The position numbers and the translations under genes are program-made. Shown here in pieces: positions 8,424 through 15,937 of a DNA stretch of 26,471 bases. This DNA comes from an uncultured Marvinbryantia sp. (lineage in GTDB: Bacteria > Bacillota > Clostridia > Lachnospirales > Lachnospiraceae), in contig NZ_CAJKOX010000050.1 in NCBI RefSeq assembly GCF_905201705.1, forward strand, positions 1 to 26,471, written 5' to 3'. A model generated the notes under the pieces. It did no database searches. It was not told the DNA's origin and saw nothing but the letters and a program-made list of their open reading frames with translations. Positions within the stretch are counted from its first letter, which is position 1. Every line of letters starts with the position of its first letter.

Positions 8424-8687
8424 ATGGTAAGCCAGACGTTTGTGATCAGAAATCATGCAGGACTGCATCTGAAGCCGGCGGCAATGCTGTGTACGGAGGC
8501 GATCCGATATAAATCGGCCATCACACTGTCCTTTGCAGACACGCAGGTCAATGCCAAGAGCGTGCTCAGTGTGCTCAGCGCGTGCGTGAAGTGCAACGAC
8601 AGCATTACGATCTCCTGCGACGGACCGGACGAGGGCGAGGCTCTGGAGAACCTTGGCAGGCTGATCATGGATGGTTTGGGAGAATAG
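8424..8687 (+). CDS. HPr-family phosphocarrier protein with variant active site
   Basis: The 87-residue product has the full HPr fold length. His15 lies in NHAGLHLKPAAML (positions 10-22) and Ser46 in VNAKSVLSVLS (42-52). These match the PEP-dependent phosphorylation site and the HPr-kinase regulatory site of Gram-positive HPr. The usual His-Ala-Arg-Pro is His-Leu-Lys-Pro here, so this may be a paralogue rather than the main sugar-PTS HPr. It could accept phosphate from enzyme I or act as a Crh-like regulator. It is the last gene of the cdaA operon, starting three bases after cdaR, and a hairpin follows at 8728. No other PTS genes are in the window. Confidence 0.87.
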   Translation: MVSQTFVIRNHAGLHLKPAAMLCTEAIRYKSAITLSFADTQVNAKSVLSVLSACVKCNDSITISCDGPDEGEALENLGRLIMDGLGE

Positions 8688-8727
8688 AAGAAGAGCTTCT
8701 ACAGCTAAAGATGGGAAATAAAAAACG

Positions 8728-8753
8728 GGAGGAAGAGCGGATGCTCTTCCTCC
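8728..8753. terminator. Bidirectional terminator between the HPr-like gene and the L,D-transpeptidase gene
   Basis: GGAGGAAGAGC at 8728-8738 pairs perfectly with GCTCTTCCTCC at 8743-8753 around a GGAT loop. On the minus strand the stem is followed by a T-run (complement of AAAAAA at 8720-8725), giving a good terminator for the converging gene. On the plus strand the downstream TTGCTTC is weaker. Confidence 0.75.
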
Positions 8754-8777
8754 TTGCTTCATATTTATTCGTATTTA

Positions 8778-10172
8778 TTATGGATTTACCCAGATATCGG
8801 TCGGATCCTTTCCGACTGTTCCTGCTTTCATTTTCTGGACAGTGGGTTTTCCGAGCGGCATTGCTTCCTTGTCGGAAATAACTACCTTTGTGCCGATTGG
8901 ACAATTATAGTAGATCCACCTTGCATCGGCAACGCAAAGCCGGATGCATCCGTGGGAGGCTGCCTGACCGAGCTTGTTGAAATCGCTTGCCGCTACGTTG
9001 TACTGGTTGCGGGACGTTCCGTTCATTGGTACCGAGTGGAAGAGGTAGTCGCTGAAGTACGTCCCCGGCGGGCAAATGTGGCTGCAATACTGTCCCATTG
9101 ACGGTCCGTTCAGCGTCCACCATTTGTAGTGCGTCCGGATATAGAAGGTACCGGTCGGGGTGGCGTTGTTCAGACCAACAGAGCATGCCATAGCCTTTAC
9201 CGGGGTATTGCCGTCGTAGATGGTGACTACATTATTTTTCCTGTTTACACGGATCGTCATATTTCCGCTTGGCGTGTAGGTGACATAGCCTTTTGTGCCG
9301 AAGTTGTAGGACTTGCCGTTGATAGTCTTCTTGCCGAAAACCTGCGCTCCCTTGTTTTTCGGATCGTAGTAGTAGCGCTTTGTGCCGACAACGACCCAGC
9401 CGGTCTGCTGCACGCCGGAATAGTTGAAATAATAATATTTTCCGTCGATCTTATATCTGCCGTTCGTGCAGGCGCGCCCTTTATTTTTCTGATTGAAATA
9501 GTAGCGCTGCCCCTTGTACGTTCTCCAGCCGTATACCATTTTGGCGGTCTTGATATGGAAGCAGTAGTAATAATCGCCGATCTTCTGTATGCCGGAGACG
9601 CGGTGCGCGTTTTTATCGAAATAGTAGGTGGCGCCGTCGATGGTGTATGCAGCGCCGTGATACGCTCTGCCTCTTCCATTAAAATAGTAGTAATATTTGC
9701 CAATGTGTTTCCAGGTGCGCTTGACGGCACGGCCGCTCGCGGTACTGACCTGACCTTTGGCATTTACCTTGACAGGGGTAAAATAATAGTATTTTTTGTT
9801 GTACTGCTGCAGTCCGGTCCGCAGATAACCTTTGCTGGTGCCGTAATAGGTCTGCCCCTTCCAGGTGCCGAAATCGGTGAGGAGACGACCGTCCGCCTGA
9901 CTGAGATAAAGCTTCTTCGTGCTTTTCACATAGGTGAGCCGATTCTTTACCAGCCGTCCTTTGGAGTCAAACAGGAACAGACCGGTCTTACCGTCCTTTT
10001 TCAAAGAGCGTGGACCGCCCGTTACCTTTACTCCCTTGCTGTTGTAATAATAGGTGTATCCGCCGGTAGTTACCCATTTGTTTTTGGGGGTCGCAGCCGA
10101 AGCCGCCGCCGACAGGGCGAACACCATACAAAACAGCAGAAACAGGGATACAAAGAACTGTTTCTTTTTCAT
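8778..10172 (-). CDS. Secreted L,D-transpeptidase (YkuD) with cell-wall-binding repeats
   Basis: The 464-residue protein begins with a clear signal peptide: KKKQ, then a hydrophobic run, with likely cleavage after ALSAAASA near 27. Residues about 30-300 hold many Tyr/Trp/Gly-rich repeats of the glucan/choline-binding type (Y-Y-Y-F-D...G). The C-terminal YkuD domain spans about 304-430, with the catalytic HxxxxxxxSHGCIRL region; SHGCIRL is at 406-412 and the nucleophile is Cys409. Such enzymes form 3-3 peptide cross-links or attach proteins to the wall. GAGGGAG lies ahead of the ATG. The gene is transcribed toward the cdaA operon and away from the polysaccharide locus, with its own promoter. 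Repeat-binding specificity (choline, teichoic acid or glycan) cannot be read from the sequence. Confidence 0.92.
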   Translation of the reverse strand: MKKKQFFVSLFLLFCMVFALSAAASAATPKNKWVTTGGYTYYYNSKGVKVTGGPRSLKKDGKTGLFLFDSKGRLVKNRLTYVKSTKKLYLSQADGRLLTDFGTWKGQTYYGTSKGYLRTGLQQYNKKYYYFTPVKVNAKGQVSTASGRAVKRTWKHIGKYYYYFNGRGRAYHGAAYTIDGATYYFDKNAHRVSGIQKIGDYYYCFHIKTAKMVYGWRTYKGQRYYFNQKNKGRACTNGRYKIDGKYYYFNYSGVQQTGWVVVGTKRYYYDPKNKGAQVFGKKTINGKSYNFGTKGYVTYTPSGNMTIRVNRKNNVVTIYDGNTPVKAMACSVGLNNATPTGTFYIRTHYKWWTLNGPSMGQYCSHICPPGTYFSDYLFHSVPMNGTSRNQYNVAASDFNKLGQAASHGCIRLCVADARWIYYNCPIGTKVVISDKEAMPLGKPTVQKMKAGTVGKDPTDIWVNP

Positions 10173-10219
10173 GTTGTATTCACTCCCTCATAAATAATTG
10201 TAACATTTGTGTTAACTAA

Positions 10220-10248
10220 ATTTTAACATATTCAAGTGTTGTTAGCAA
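10220..10248 (-). promoter_or_regulatory. Promoter of the L,D-transpeptidase gene
   Basis: Read on the minus strand, TTGCTA (10248-10243) is followed after 17 bases by TAAAAT (10225-10220), with an upstream TG giving an extended -10. The leader to the ATG is about 40 bases. It is divergent from the promoter at 10311. Confidence 0.65.
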
Positions 10249-10310
10249 GCGGAAAAACAGGAACAATTCTTAAAAAAATCTTTAGATAAACTCCTGTAAA
10301 ATTCTTGTGC

Positions 10311-10339
10311 TTGATAAAATGGGACATTTCCTGTACAAT
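10311..10339 (+). promoter_or_regulatory. Promoter of the surface-polymer locus
   Basis: TTGATA (10311-10316) and TACAAT (10334-10339) each match five of six consensus bases and are 17 bases apart. The ATG at 10367 follows about 27 bases later. Because a reading frame from GTG 10307 overlaps the promoter itself, that upstream start is not credible. Confidence 0.75.
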
Positions 10340-10366
10340 AGGAACAATAAACAGGTAAAGGAAACT

Positions 10367-11500
10367 ATGAATATGAAGATAGAAATCGGTGCCTGCCTGC
10401 TGGCAATTCTGCTGCTGCTTTTTCTGTACTGGTGTTTCGGAAGAGTCTTATTTCTTGCCGTGAAGGGAGAGGCAAATGCGGGAATGACCCTGCTGGCGGG
10501 GGTTTTTGTTTATCACAGTCTCTTTCAGCTGGAGGCGCTGCCGCTGATCCTTTGCAAGCAGCATTTGTCGCTGCTTTCCCTGCTCTGGGGCATTACAACG
10601 GGGGCAGTGCTTGTGTGCTGGCTTCTCCTGGAACGAAAGAGGGGAAGATTTGCACACGGAGATGGCCGGCCGGGCGCGGCATATCAGAGGCGTGAATGTG
10701 CGGGCAGGAGGGGTATATATTTTCTGATATACGCCGCGATGATCCTGGCAGTTGCCGTGCAGATGTATTACATTATAACAAATGATTATCTGGGCTGGGA
10801 TACGGCTGCTTATGTGGGGACGATCGGAAACAGTGTCACCACGGATACTATGTACAGATACGTTGGGGAAAACGGGAAAAAGGCGTATTTTCTGGATTTC
10901 CGATATGCGCTGTCGTCTTTTTATATGCATGCAGCGGTATGGTGCAGGCTTCTGCAGGTGCGCGTGATCTATTATGCAAAGATCGTCCAGGGCGGACTGC
11001 TGGCAGTGCTGGCTAATATGGTAATTTTTGAGATCGGGCGTTTCTTGTTTTCGGGAGAGCGCTACCGGCAGCGCCTGACCGAAAGACAGGTGCCTGCCTG
11101 TGCGGCAGGAATGGTGATCGCGGCGGTGATCTTAAACTTTTTTTATCAGAGCATTTTTACGACGTCGGAATTTTTGCTAAACCGCGCACTGGAGGCGAAG
11201 GCGTACTGCGCGAATCTTCTCCTGCCGTTCCTGTTTCTGCTCTGTCTGATGCTCTGGCGGGACAGCGGCAAAAAGGAGACGAAGCTGATGTTGTTTATCA
11301 CGGCGCTTGGGAGTGTTCCCGTATCCATGAGTGCGCTGGTGACGGCGCCGGCTCTGATCACGGTAATGATGGTTCCGGTGCTGATACGCGAAAAAAAATG
11401 GCGGCAGGCGGGCTTTTATCTGTCCTGCATGATCCCGAATGCGGTTTACCTTGTGGTTTATCTGTTATATAATATGAAAATAATCAGAATAGGAATATAA
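10367..11500 (+). CDS. Multi-spanning membrane protein, N-terminal part of a possibly split gene (DUF6077-like)
   Basis: From ATG 10367 (a second ATG at 10373 is equally possible; AAAGGAA is at 10357-10363) the product is 377 residues with about nine hydrophobic segments. Between the second and third group lies a polar loop with GWDTAAYVGTIGNSVTTD and a FRYALSSFYMHAAVW stretch. This resembles membrane proteins annotated as DUF6077 in Lachnospiraceae polysaccharide loci; that recollection is not checked. It may be a membrane glycosyltransferase-like or polymer-handling protein. The frame ends with TAA at 11498-11500, and the same frame reopens one codon later at 11504. Together the two pieces would make one protein of about 640 residues. 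See the linked finding. Confidence 0.75.
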   Translation: MNMKIEIGACLLAILLLLFLYWCFGRVLFLAVKGEANAGMTLLAGVFVYHSLFQLEALPLILCKQHLSLLSLLWGITTGAVLVCWLLLERKRGRFAHGDGRPGAAYQRRECAGRRGIYFLIYAAMILAVAVQMYYIITNDYLGWDTAAYVGTIGNSVTTDTMYRYVGENGKKAYFLDFRYALSSFYMHAAVWCRLLQVRVIYYAKIVQGGLLAVLANMVIFEIGRFLFSGERYRQRLTERQVPACAAGMVIAAVILNFFYQSIFTTSEFLLNRALEAKAYCANLLLPFLFLLCLMLWRDSGKKETKLMLFITALGSVPVSMSALVTAPALITVMMVPVLIREKKWRQAGFYLSCMIPNAVYLVVYLLYNMKIIRIGI

Positions 11501-11503
11501 TAT

Positions 11504-12292
11504 ATGGACGGAGTGACAAATGTTATTGAGGTATTTCGCAGGTACAACGGTGAAACATGGTTTTTCCCGTTATTTCTTGCGGTAATCGCATGGCTGCTTG
11601 TGCGGGCGGACAAAAGAAACCGGCGCAGTGCGCTGCTGACGATCGCGGCGGCATGCCTGTTTGTCTTTAATCAGGCAGTCTTTTTGCTGGCGGGAAAGGC
11701 GATAGGAACGGAAACCTATTACCGTTTTCTGTGGATGATACCAGTGATACCAATGCTGGGCTATGCGGCCGTAGATATTATTATCATGCAGAAAAACATG
11801 ATCCGCAAAATTGCGGCGGCAGCAGTTGTGATGGCGGTGATCGCGCTGGCGGGAGTCCCCTATATAGGAAGCGGCAGCTTTGTAAAACTCGGACAGGTGA
11901 GCTATATAAACAGGGAATCGGCGGATATCTGTGAGATTATCAGTGAAGATAAAGAGAAAAAGCGGCCGAAGGTAGCGTGTGATTCCGATCTGGTCCGCTC
12001 CCTGCGTCTGCAGGATCCGACCATCTGTAATGTAATTTCGCGTACGACTTATCGGTTTGACGGCGAGCTGGAGCTGAACACGAATTCGCGTATCGTACAG
12101 CATCGTATGCTGACCCTGGTGGAGGGCGGAAAGCTGAAAATCTCCACACACATCCTGCAGAGGACGCTTGCGCGGTCAAAAGCGGATTATCTCGTTATTA
12201 AAACAGAATATAATACGGATGAGCGGCTCCTGGCAGCAGGCTGCTGGATAGTCGGGCGGACGGATTCTTTCACGGTTTACAGAGTGAAGTGA
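11504..12292 (+). CDS. Membrane protein, C-terminal part of a possibly split gene
   Basis: The 262-residue product starts at an ATG one codon after the previous stop, in the same reading frame. It has about four membrane helices: near 18-33, 42-62, 70-90 and 100-118. A soluble C-terminal region (about 130-262) contains SDLVRSLRLQDPTICNVISR and a closing IKTEYNTDERLLAAGCWIVG pattern. AGGA at 11491-11494 is nine bases ahead of the ATG, so independent translation is possible. It may equally be the detached half of the upstream protein after a nonsense mutation. Function is not known; position suggests surface-polymer assembly. Its stop at 12290-12292 overlaps the left flanking repeat of the structured element. 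Confidence 0.7.
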   Translation: MDGVTNVIEVFRRYNGETWFFPLFLAVIAWLLVRADKRNRRSALLTIAAACLFVFNQAVFLLAGKAIGTETYYRFLWMIPVIPMLGYAAVDIIIMQKNMIRKIAAAAVVMAVIALAGVPYIGSGSFVKLGQVSYINRESADICEIISEDKEKKRPKVACDSDLVRSLRLQDPTICNVISRTTYRFDGELELNTNSRIVQHRMLTLVEGGKLKISTHILQRTLARSKADYLVIKTEYNTDERLLAAGCWIVGRTDSFTVYRVK

Positions 12293-12463
12293 TTGCCAGT
12301 TACTGTTCACGTTGTTCACAGTAACATTCGCAAATCCATTTAAAATTCGCTCCGCGAATGGGATTTGCTCACACCTGTATCACTTTCTTACGGACTTTGC
12401 CCACAGGACTAGCTGCGCGTCGCAGTGAATGCAAAGTCCTGACCTGAACAGTAACGATTGCCA
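12291..12463. mobile_element. MITE-like structured element with 11-bp terminal inverted repeats and 8-bp direct flanks
   Basis: The core 12299-12455 (157 bp) begins GTTACTGTTCA and ends with its exact inverse TGAACAGTAAC (12445-12455). On both sides lies the 8-mer GATTGCCA (12291-12298 and 12456-12463), as expected for a target-site duplication. Inside are two further arms: GCAAATCC/GGATTTGC (12330-12337 and 12361-12368, with inner ATTCGC/GCGAAT) and GGACTTTGC/GCAAAGTCC (12392-12400 and 12431-12439, with inner CTGCG/CGCAG). A second CAGTAAC is at 12319-12325. It has no coding capacity. The whole could fold as a three-way cloverleaf in DNA or RNA. No transposase was seen in the window; mobility is inferred. 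Confidence 0.65.
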
Positions 12464-12474
12464 GCTGTTTGAAG

Positions 12475-12503
12475 TTGTATTTTGCAGAAAAATGTTGTAG
12501 AAT
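12475..12503 (+). promoter_or_regulatory. Promoter of the sugar transferase gene
   Basis: TTGTAT (12475-12480) and TAGAAT (12498-12503) are 17 bases apart, about 50 bases before the ATG at 12556. The box pair lies just outside the MITE-like element. The -35 is weak and the -10 is good, so activity may need an activator. Confidence 0.5.
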
Positions 12504-12555
12504 GTGACTTGATGTAAAAATAAGCAGACGAAAAAGGAAAATAGAGGGAGTCGAT

Positions 12556-13953
12556 ATGGGAAAAAGAGAACATTATAAGAGAATCATTATGTTTTTAGCC
12601 TCCGTATTGATACTTGCGCTGGAAACCGCGATTTTTGCGGTTGTCTGGTTTAAATGCTTCGCGAGAACGGAGACGATCGGCAGGGGGTTTGTGCGCGGCA
12701 ATTATGTTATCATCGGACAGTATGCGCTGATGCTGTATCTATTTTTCCGTATTTACGGAGGCTTTAAGGTCGGATATCTGCGTGTGTTTGAGGTTTTGTT
12801 TTCACAGATCCTGTCGATTGTGTGCGTAAACATCATCACATACCTGCAGATGGCGCTGATCGGACGCTGGAAATTTGGAACAAATGTGGTTCCGTTCTTC
12901 TATATGACTGCGATCGATCTGGTGATCGTCGTTATATGGGTGGTTGGAATGCGCTGGGTGTACGCACGGATCTATCCTCCGCGCAGGATGCTGCTGGTAT
13001 ACGGCAAGCGAAATCCGCGCGATCTGGTAAAGAAGATCTCCTCGCGCGAGGATAAGTATAATATCTGCGAGCAGGTTCACCTGTCCCGCGGAGAAGAATA
13101 TATAAAAAAGAAGATTGATGAATACCCGGCGGTGATCCTGGCGGATATGCCTTCCCATGAACGGAACGTGCTGCTCAAATATTGCTTTGAGAAGGATATT
13201 CGCTGCTACAGCATTCCGAAGCTGTCAGATATCCTGCTGAGAAATTCAGACGATATCCATCTGTTTGATACCACCTTGCTGCTGTCCCGCAACCGCAGAC
13301 TGACGGCGGAGCAGCTTTTTGTAAAGCGCGCCATGGATATTGTATTCTCACTGATCGGACTGGTTCTGGCGTCACCGGTTATGCTGATCATTGCGGCGCT
13401 TATCAAGGCTTATGACGGAGGCCCGGTGTTCTATAAGCAGCCGCGTCTGACCAGAGATAAAAAGGTGTTTTATATTCTGAAATTCCGCAGCATGAAGGTG
13501 GAGTCGGAGGTATCCGGCGCCCGGCTCGCCTGCAAGGAAGACGATCGTATCACGCCAGTGGGAAGAGTCATCCGCAACATTCATTTTGATGAGCTTCCGC
13601 AGATCTTCAATATATTAAAGGGTGATATGTCGCTTGTGGGACCGCGCCCGGAGCGCCCGGAGATCGCGGAGCAGTACCGGAGGGAGATACCGGAATTTGA
13701 TTACCGTCTGAAGGTGAAGGCGGGGCTTACCGGTTATGCGCAGGTCTATGGAAAATACAATACGACGCCGTATGACAAGCTGAAGCTTGACCTCACCTAT
13801 ATTGAGACGTACTCAGTGCTGCAGGATATCAAGCTTCTGATGCTTACCTTCAAGATCCTTTTTCAGAAGGAAAACACGGAGGGGGTAGAGCCGTGGCAGG
13901 TGACGGCAGCGACGAAGGAAAATGAAAAGGAAAACGATAACGATAAATTTTAA
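12556..13953 (+). CDS. Polyprenyl-phosphate sugar-1-phosphate transferase (WbaP/EpsE-type initiator)
   Basis: The enzyme transfers a sugar-1-phosphate from a nucleotide sugar to undecaprenyl phosphate in the membrane, starting a repeat unit. Residues 10-135 carry about four helices and about 143-235 a Rossmann-like, CoA-binding-type domain. From about 256 lies the Bac_transf catalytic domain: membrane helix 262-284, VFYKQPRL at 291-298, KFRSMK at 309-314, DELPQ at 345-349, GDMSLVGPRPERPE at 356-369, and KAGLTGYAQV near 388-397. All the family's key acidic and PRP residues are present. At 465 residues the length is normal. GAGGGAG is five bases before the ATG. The sugar is not predictable. It opens the closely packed polymer gene run, where a TagO-type initiator is absent. 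Confidence 0.93.
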   Translation: MGKREHYKRIIMFLASVLILALETAIFAVVWFKCFARTETIGRGFVRGNYVIIGQYALMLYLFFRIYGGFKVGYLRVFEVLFSQILSIVCVNIITYLQMALIGRWKFGTNVVPFFYMTAIDLVIVVIWVVGMRWVYARIYPPRRMLLVYGKRNPRDLVKKISSREDKYNICEQVHLSRGEEYIKKKIDEYPAVILADMPSHERNVLLKYCFEKDIRCYSIPKLSDILLRNSDDIHLFDTTLLLSRNRRLTAEQLFVKRAMDIVFSLIGLVLASPVMLIIAALIKAYDGGPVFYKQPRLTRDKKVFYILKFRSMKVESEVSGARLACKEDDRITPVGRVIRNIHFDELPQIFNILKGDMSLVGPRPERPEIAEQYRREIPEFDYRLKVKAGLTGYAQVYGKYNTTPYDKLKLDLTYIETYSVLQDIKLLMLTFKILFQKENTEGVEPWQVTAATKENEKENDNDKF

Positions 13954-13980
13954 TTACCAGCAGGACAATGGAGGCGTATT

Positions 13981-14754
13981 ATGGACGGACCGCTTGTTTC
14001 TGTCGTGATACCGGCATACAATTGTGCCGGTACGATCCGGCAGGCAGTGGAATCGGCGCTCGCACAGGACGTTGATTTGGAGATCATAGTGATCGATGAT
14101 TGCTCAAAGGACGGACTGGCGCGTGTGATGGACGACTACGCGCATAGCCCTGTGGTTTTTTATGTGAAGAATGAAAAAAATTGCGGGGCAGCGGAGAGCA
14201 GAAACCGCGGCGTTTCGCTTGCGCGCGGAAAATATACGGCGTTTCTGGACGCGGATGACTGGTGGGAAGCGGGCAAACTGAAAAAGCAGCTCGCCAGAAT
14301 GCAGGAGAGCGGCTGCGTACTGTGCGGGACGGCACGGGAGCTTGTGCGTCCGGACGGCATGCGGACCGGAAAGGTGATCCCGGTAAAAGAGCGCATCAGC
14401 TACCGGAATCTTCTTGGGCAAAACAGTATTAACTGCTCCTCCGTGCTGGCGCTTACGGAGGTCCTGCGCGAATTCCCGATGGAGCATGAGGAAGCGCATG
14501 AGGATTATCTGACATGGCTGCGCATCCTGCAGAAGTATCAGACGGCGTGCGCGGTAAACGAGCCGCTGCTGAAATACCGTCTCAGTAATACCGGAAAATC
14601 CGGCAGCAAGGCGAAATCAGCAAGGATGACCTTCCAGGTGTACCGCCTTCTGGGGTTCGGATTTTTAAAGTCCGCAGCGTGCTTTGTCAGCTACGCGCTG
14701 CACGGGATTTTGAAATATGCGGGTTTCTGGGTAGATTCTTTGCGGCGGATGTGA
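13981..14754 (+). CDS. GT-A family 2 glycosyltransferase
   Basis: The 257-residue protein has the GT2 pattern: N-terminal VSVVIPAYNCAGTI at 6-19, nucleotide-contacting DD at 39-40, NCGAAESRNRG at 67-77, and the metal-binding DADD at 90-93. The length fits a single-domain inverting enzyme. It would add a sugar to the lipid-linked acceptor made by the preceding transferase; donor and linkage cannot be told. The ribosome site GGAGG is six bases upstream of the ATG, and the gene is 27 bases after the sugar transferase. The next gene starts within about 25 bases of its stop, consistent with one operon. A short hydrophobic C-terminus may sit at the membrane. Confidence 0.9.
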   Translation: MDGPLVSVVIPAYNCAGTIRQAVESALAQDVDLEIIVIDDCSKDGLARVMDDYAHSPVVFYVKNEKNCGAAESRNRGVSLARGKYTAFLDADDWWEAGKLKKQLARMQESGCVLCGTARELVRPDGMRTGKVIPVKERISYRNLLGQNSINCSSVLALTEVLREFPMEHEEAHEDYLTWLRILQKYQTACAVNEPLLKYRLSNTGKSGSKAKSARMTFQVYRLLGFGFLKSAACFVSYALHGILKYAGFWVDSLRRM

Positions 14755-14779
14755 TAATATGATACCAGGAGAAAATCGG

Positions 14780-15937
14780 ATGAAGGATTTTTTGAAAATT
14801 GTCTATTCTTATGCGCTGATGGTGTTTCTTTTTCCGCTGCGGCTGTTTCCTGTGAAAAAAGACAGGCTTGTGTTTGCGGGGCTGACCGGCGGGGATGCTT
14901 ACGAATATAGCTGCAATCCGAAGTATATCTGCGAGCACATCCGCAGGGAATACCCGGGAAGGTTTGCACTTTACTGGGTTGTGGCGGATCCGAAGCGCTA
15001 TCAGGGAAAAGAGGGTGCGGACATCACATTTCTGAAGCATTACAGTCTGCGCTCCTTCTATTATTTAATGACGGCGAAGGTGATCGTGACGAGCGGATCC
15101 TACGCGCCGTGGTTTCCGTTTCGGAAACAGCAGTATCTGATCAACACCTGGCACGGCGGCGGCGCTTATAAGCGTCTGAAGGATAACTACGAGGATGCAA
15201 ACAGGCTGCAGCGCAAAAAGCTGGCATTCTGCGCGGAGAATATCAGTTTGTTTCTGTCCACCTGCAAACGGGCGACGGACTATCTTTTTCGCGGGGCGTT
15301 TCATTATCAGGGAGAGATCCTGGAGTGCGGGATGCCGCGCAACGATAGTCTGGTGACGGGAGATACAGATAAGCCGGCAGTAAGGGTGCGGGCATATTAC
15401 GGTATTCCGCAGGAAGATAAGCTGGTGCTCTATGCGCCTACCTACCGCACGCCCTCGCAGAGGATCGTGCTGGACGGAGACGCTCTTCTGAAAACGCTGG
15501 AGCGGGACGGCACGAAATGGCACATATTGTTCCGTGCTCATCGCTATCAGAACGGCGGGGCGTCCATCTGCGTGACAGGAAGCGGCATTCTGCAGGCGGG
15601 CGATTACCCGGATATGCAGGAGCTTTTGTGTGCGGCGGATATGATGATCACAGATTACTCTTCAGCCGTATGGGATTATTCTTTCCTATACCGGCCCTGT
15701 TTTTTGTTTGTGCCGGATCTGAAAGAGTATCTGGAAAAAACGGGATTCTATACGGATATTCATCAGTGGCCGTTCGCGAGGGCGAAGGATCAGAAGGAAC
15801 TGGAGAGCGAGATTATAAATTATGATGCGGAGGCCGCCAGAGAAGATATCCGGCGGCATCACCGCGAGATGGGAAGCTGCGAGAGCGGACATGCATGTGA
15901 GTGTGTGACGGAGCGCATACTGGAAGTATGTAAATGA
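14780..15937 (+). CDS. CDP-glycerol/ribitol glycerophosphotransferase family protein (TagB/TagF-like), first copy
   Basis: The family transfers glycerol- or ribitol-phosphate from CDP-alditol to a lipid-linked glycan or growing chain. From ATG 14780 (385 residues) the GT-B-like domain shows TWHGGGAYKR near 123-132, VLYAPTYRTP near 216-225 and TDYSSAVWDYSFLYRP at 291-306; the conserved His and Ser/Asp cluster is present. The N-terminal hydrophobic stretch (about 5-25) suggests membrane association. The chosen start has AGGAG eight bases upstream. An in-frame ATG at 14759 adds seven residues with a poorer site. It lies between the GT2 enzyme and tarI, which suggests it may prime or add ribitol/glycerol phosphate. 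It is not clear whether it is a primase or a polymerase. Confidence 0.85.
   Translation: MKDFLKIVYSYALMVFLFPLRLFPVKKDRLVFAGLTGGDAYEYSCNPKYICEHIRREYPGRFALYWVVADPKRYQGKEGADITFLKHYSLRSFYYLMTAKVIVTSGSYAPWFPFRKQQYLINTWHGGGAYKRLKDNYEDANRLQRKKLAFCAENISLFLSTCKRATDYLFRGAFHYQGEILECGMPRNDSLVTGDTDKPAVRVRAYYGIPQEDKLVLYAPTYRTPSQRIVLDGDALLKTLERDGTKWHILFRAHRYQNGGASICVTGSGILQAGDYPDMQELLCAADMMITDYSSAVWDYSFLYRPCFLFVPDLKEYLEKTGFYTDIHQWPFARAKDQKELESEIINYDAEAAREDIRRHHREMGSCESGHACECVTERILEVCK

Noticed and set aside
9129..10193. Open frame of 354 codons on the + strand across the L,D-transpeptidase gene
   Set aside because: It is antisense to a gene with signal peptide, repeats and a clear YkuD active site; its own product has no recognisable motifs and no ribosome site, so it is a shadow of the repetitive coding strand.
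10307..10366. GTG start at 10307 for the membrane protein
   Set aside because: It would place the start codon upstream of the -35 box of the likely promoter, so the codons could not be transcribed from it; ATG 10367 with AAAGGAA is preferred.
12291..12463. CRISPR or tRNA gene reading of the palindromic region
   Set aside because: There are no regularly spaced repeats with variable spacers, and the arms lack a T-loop GTTCRANNC, an anticodon-loop pattern and a 7-bp acceptor stem at tRNA spacing; inverted ends plus flanking duplication fit a MITE-like element better.
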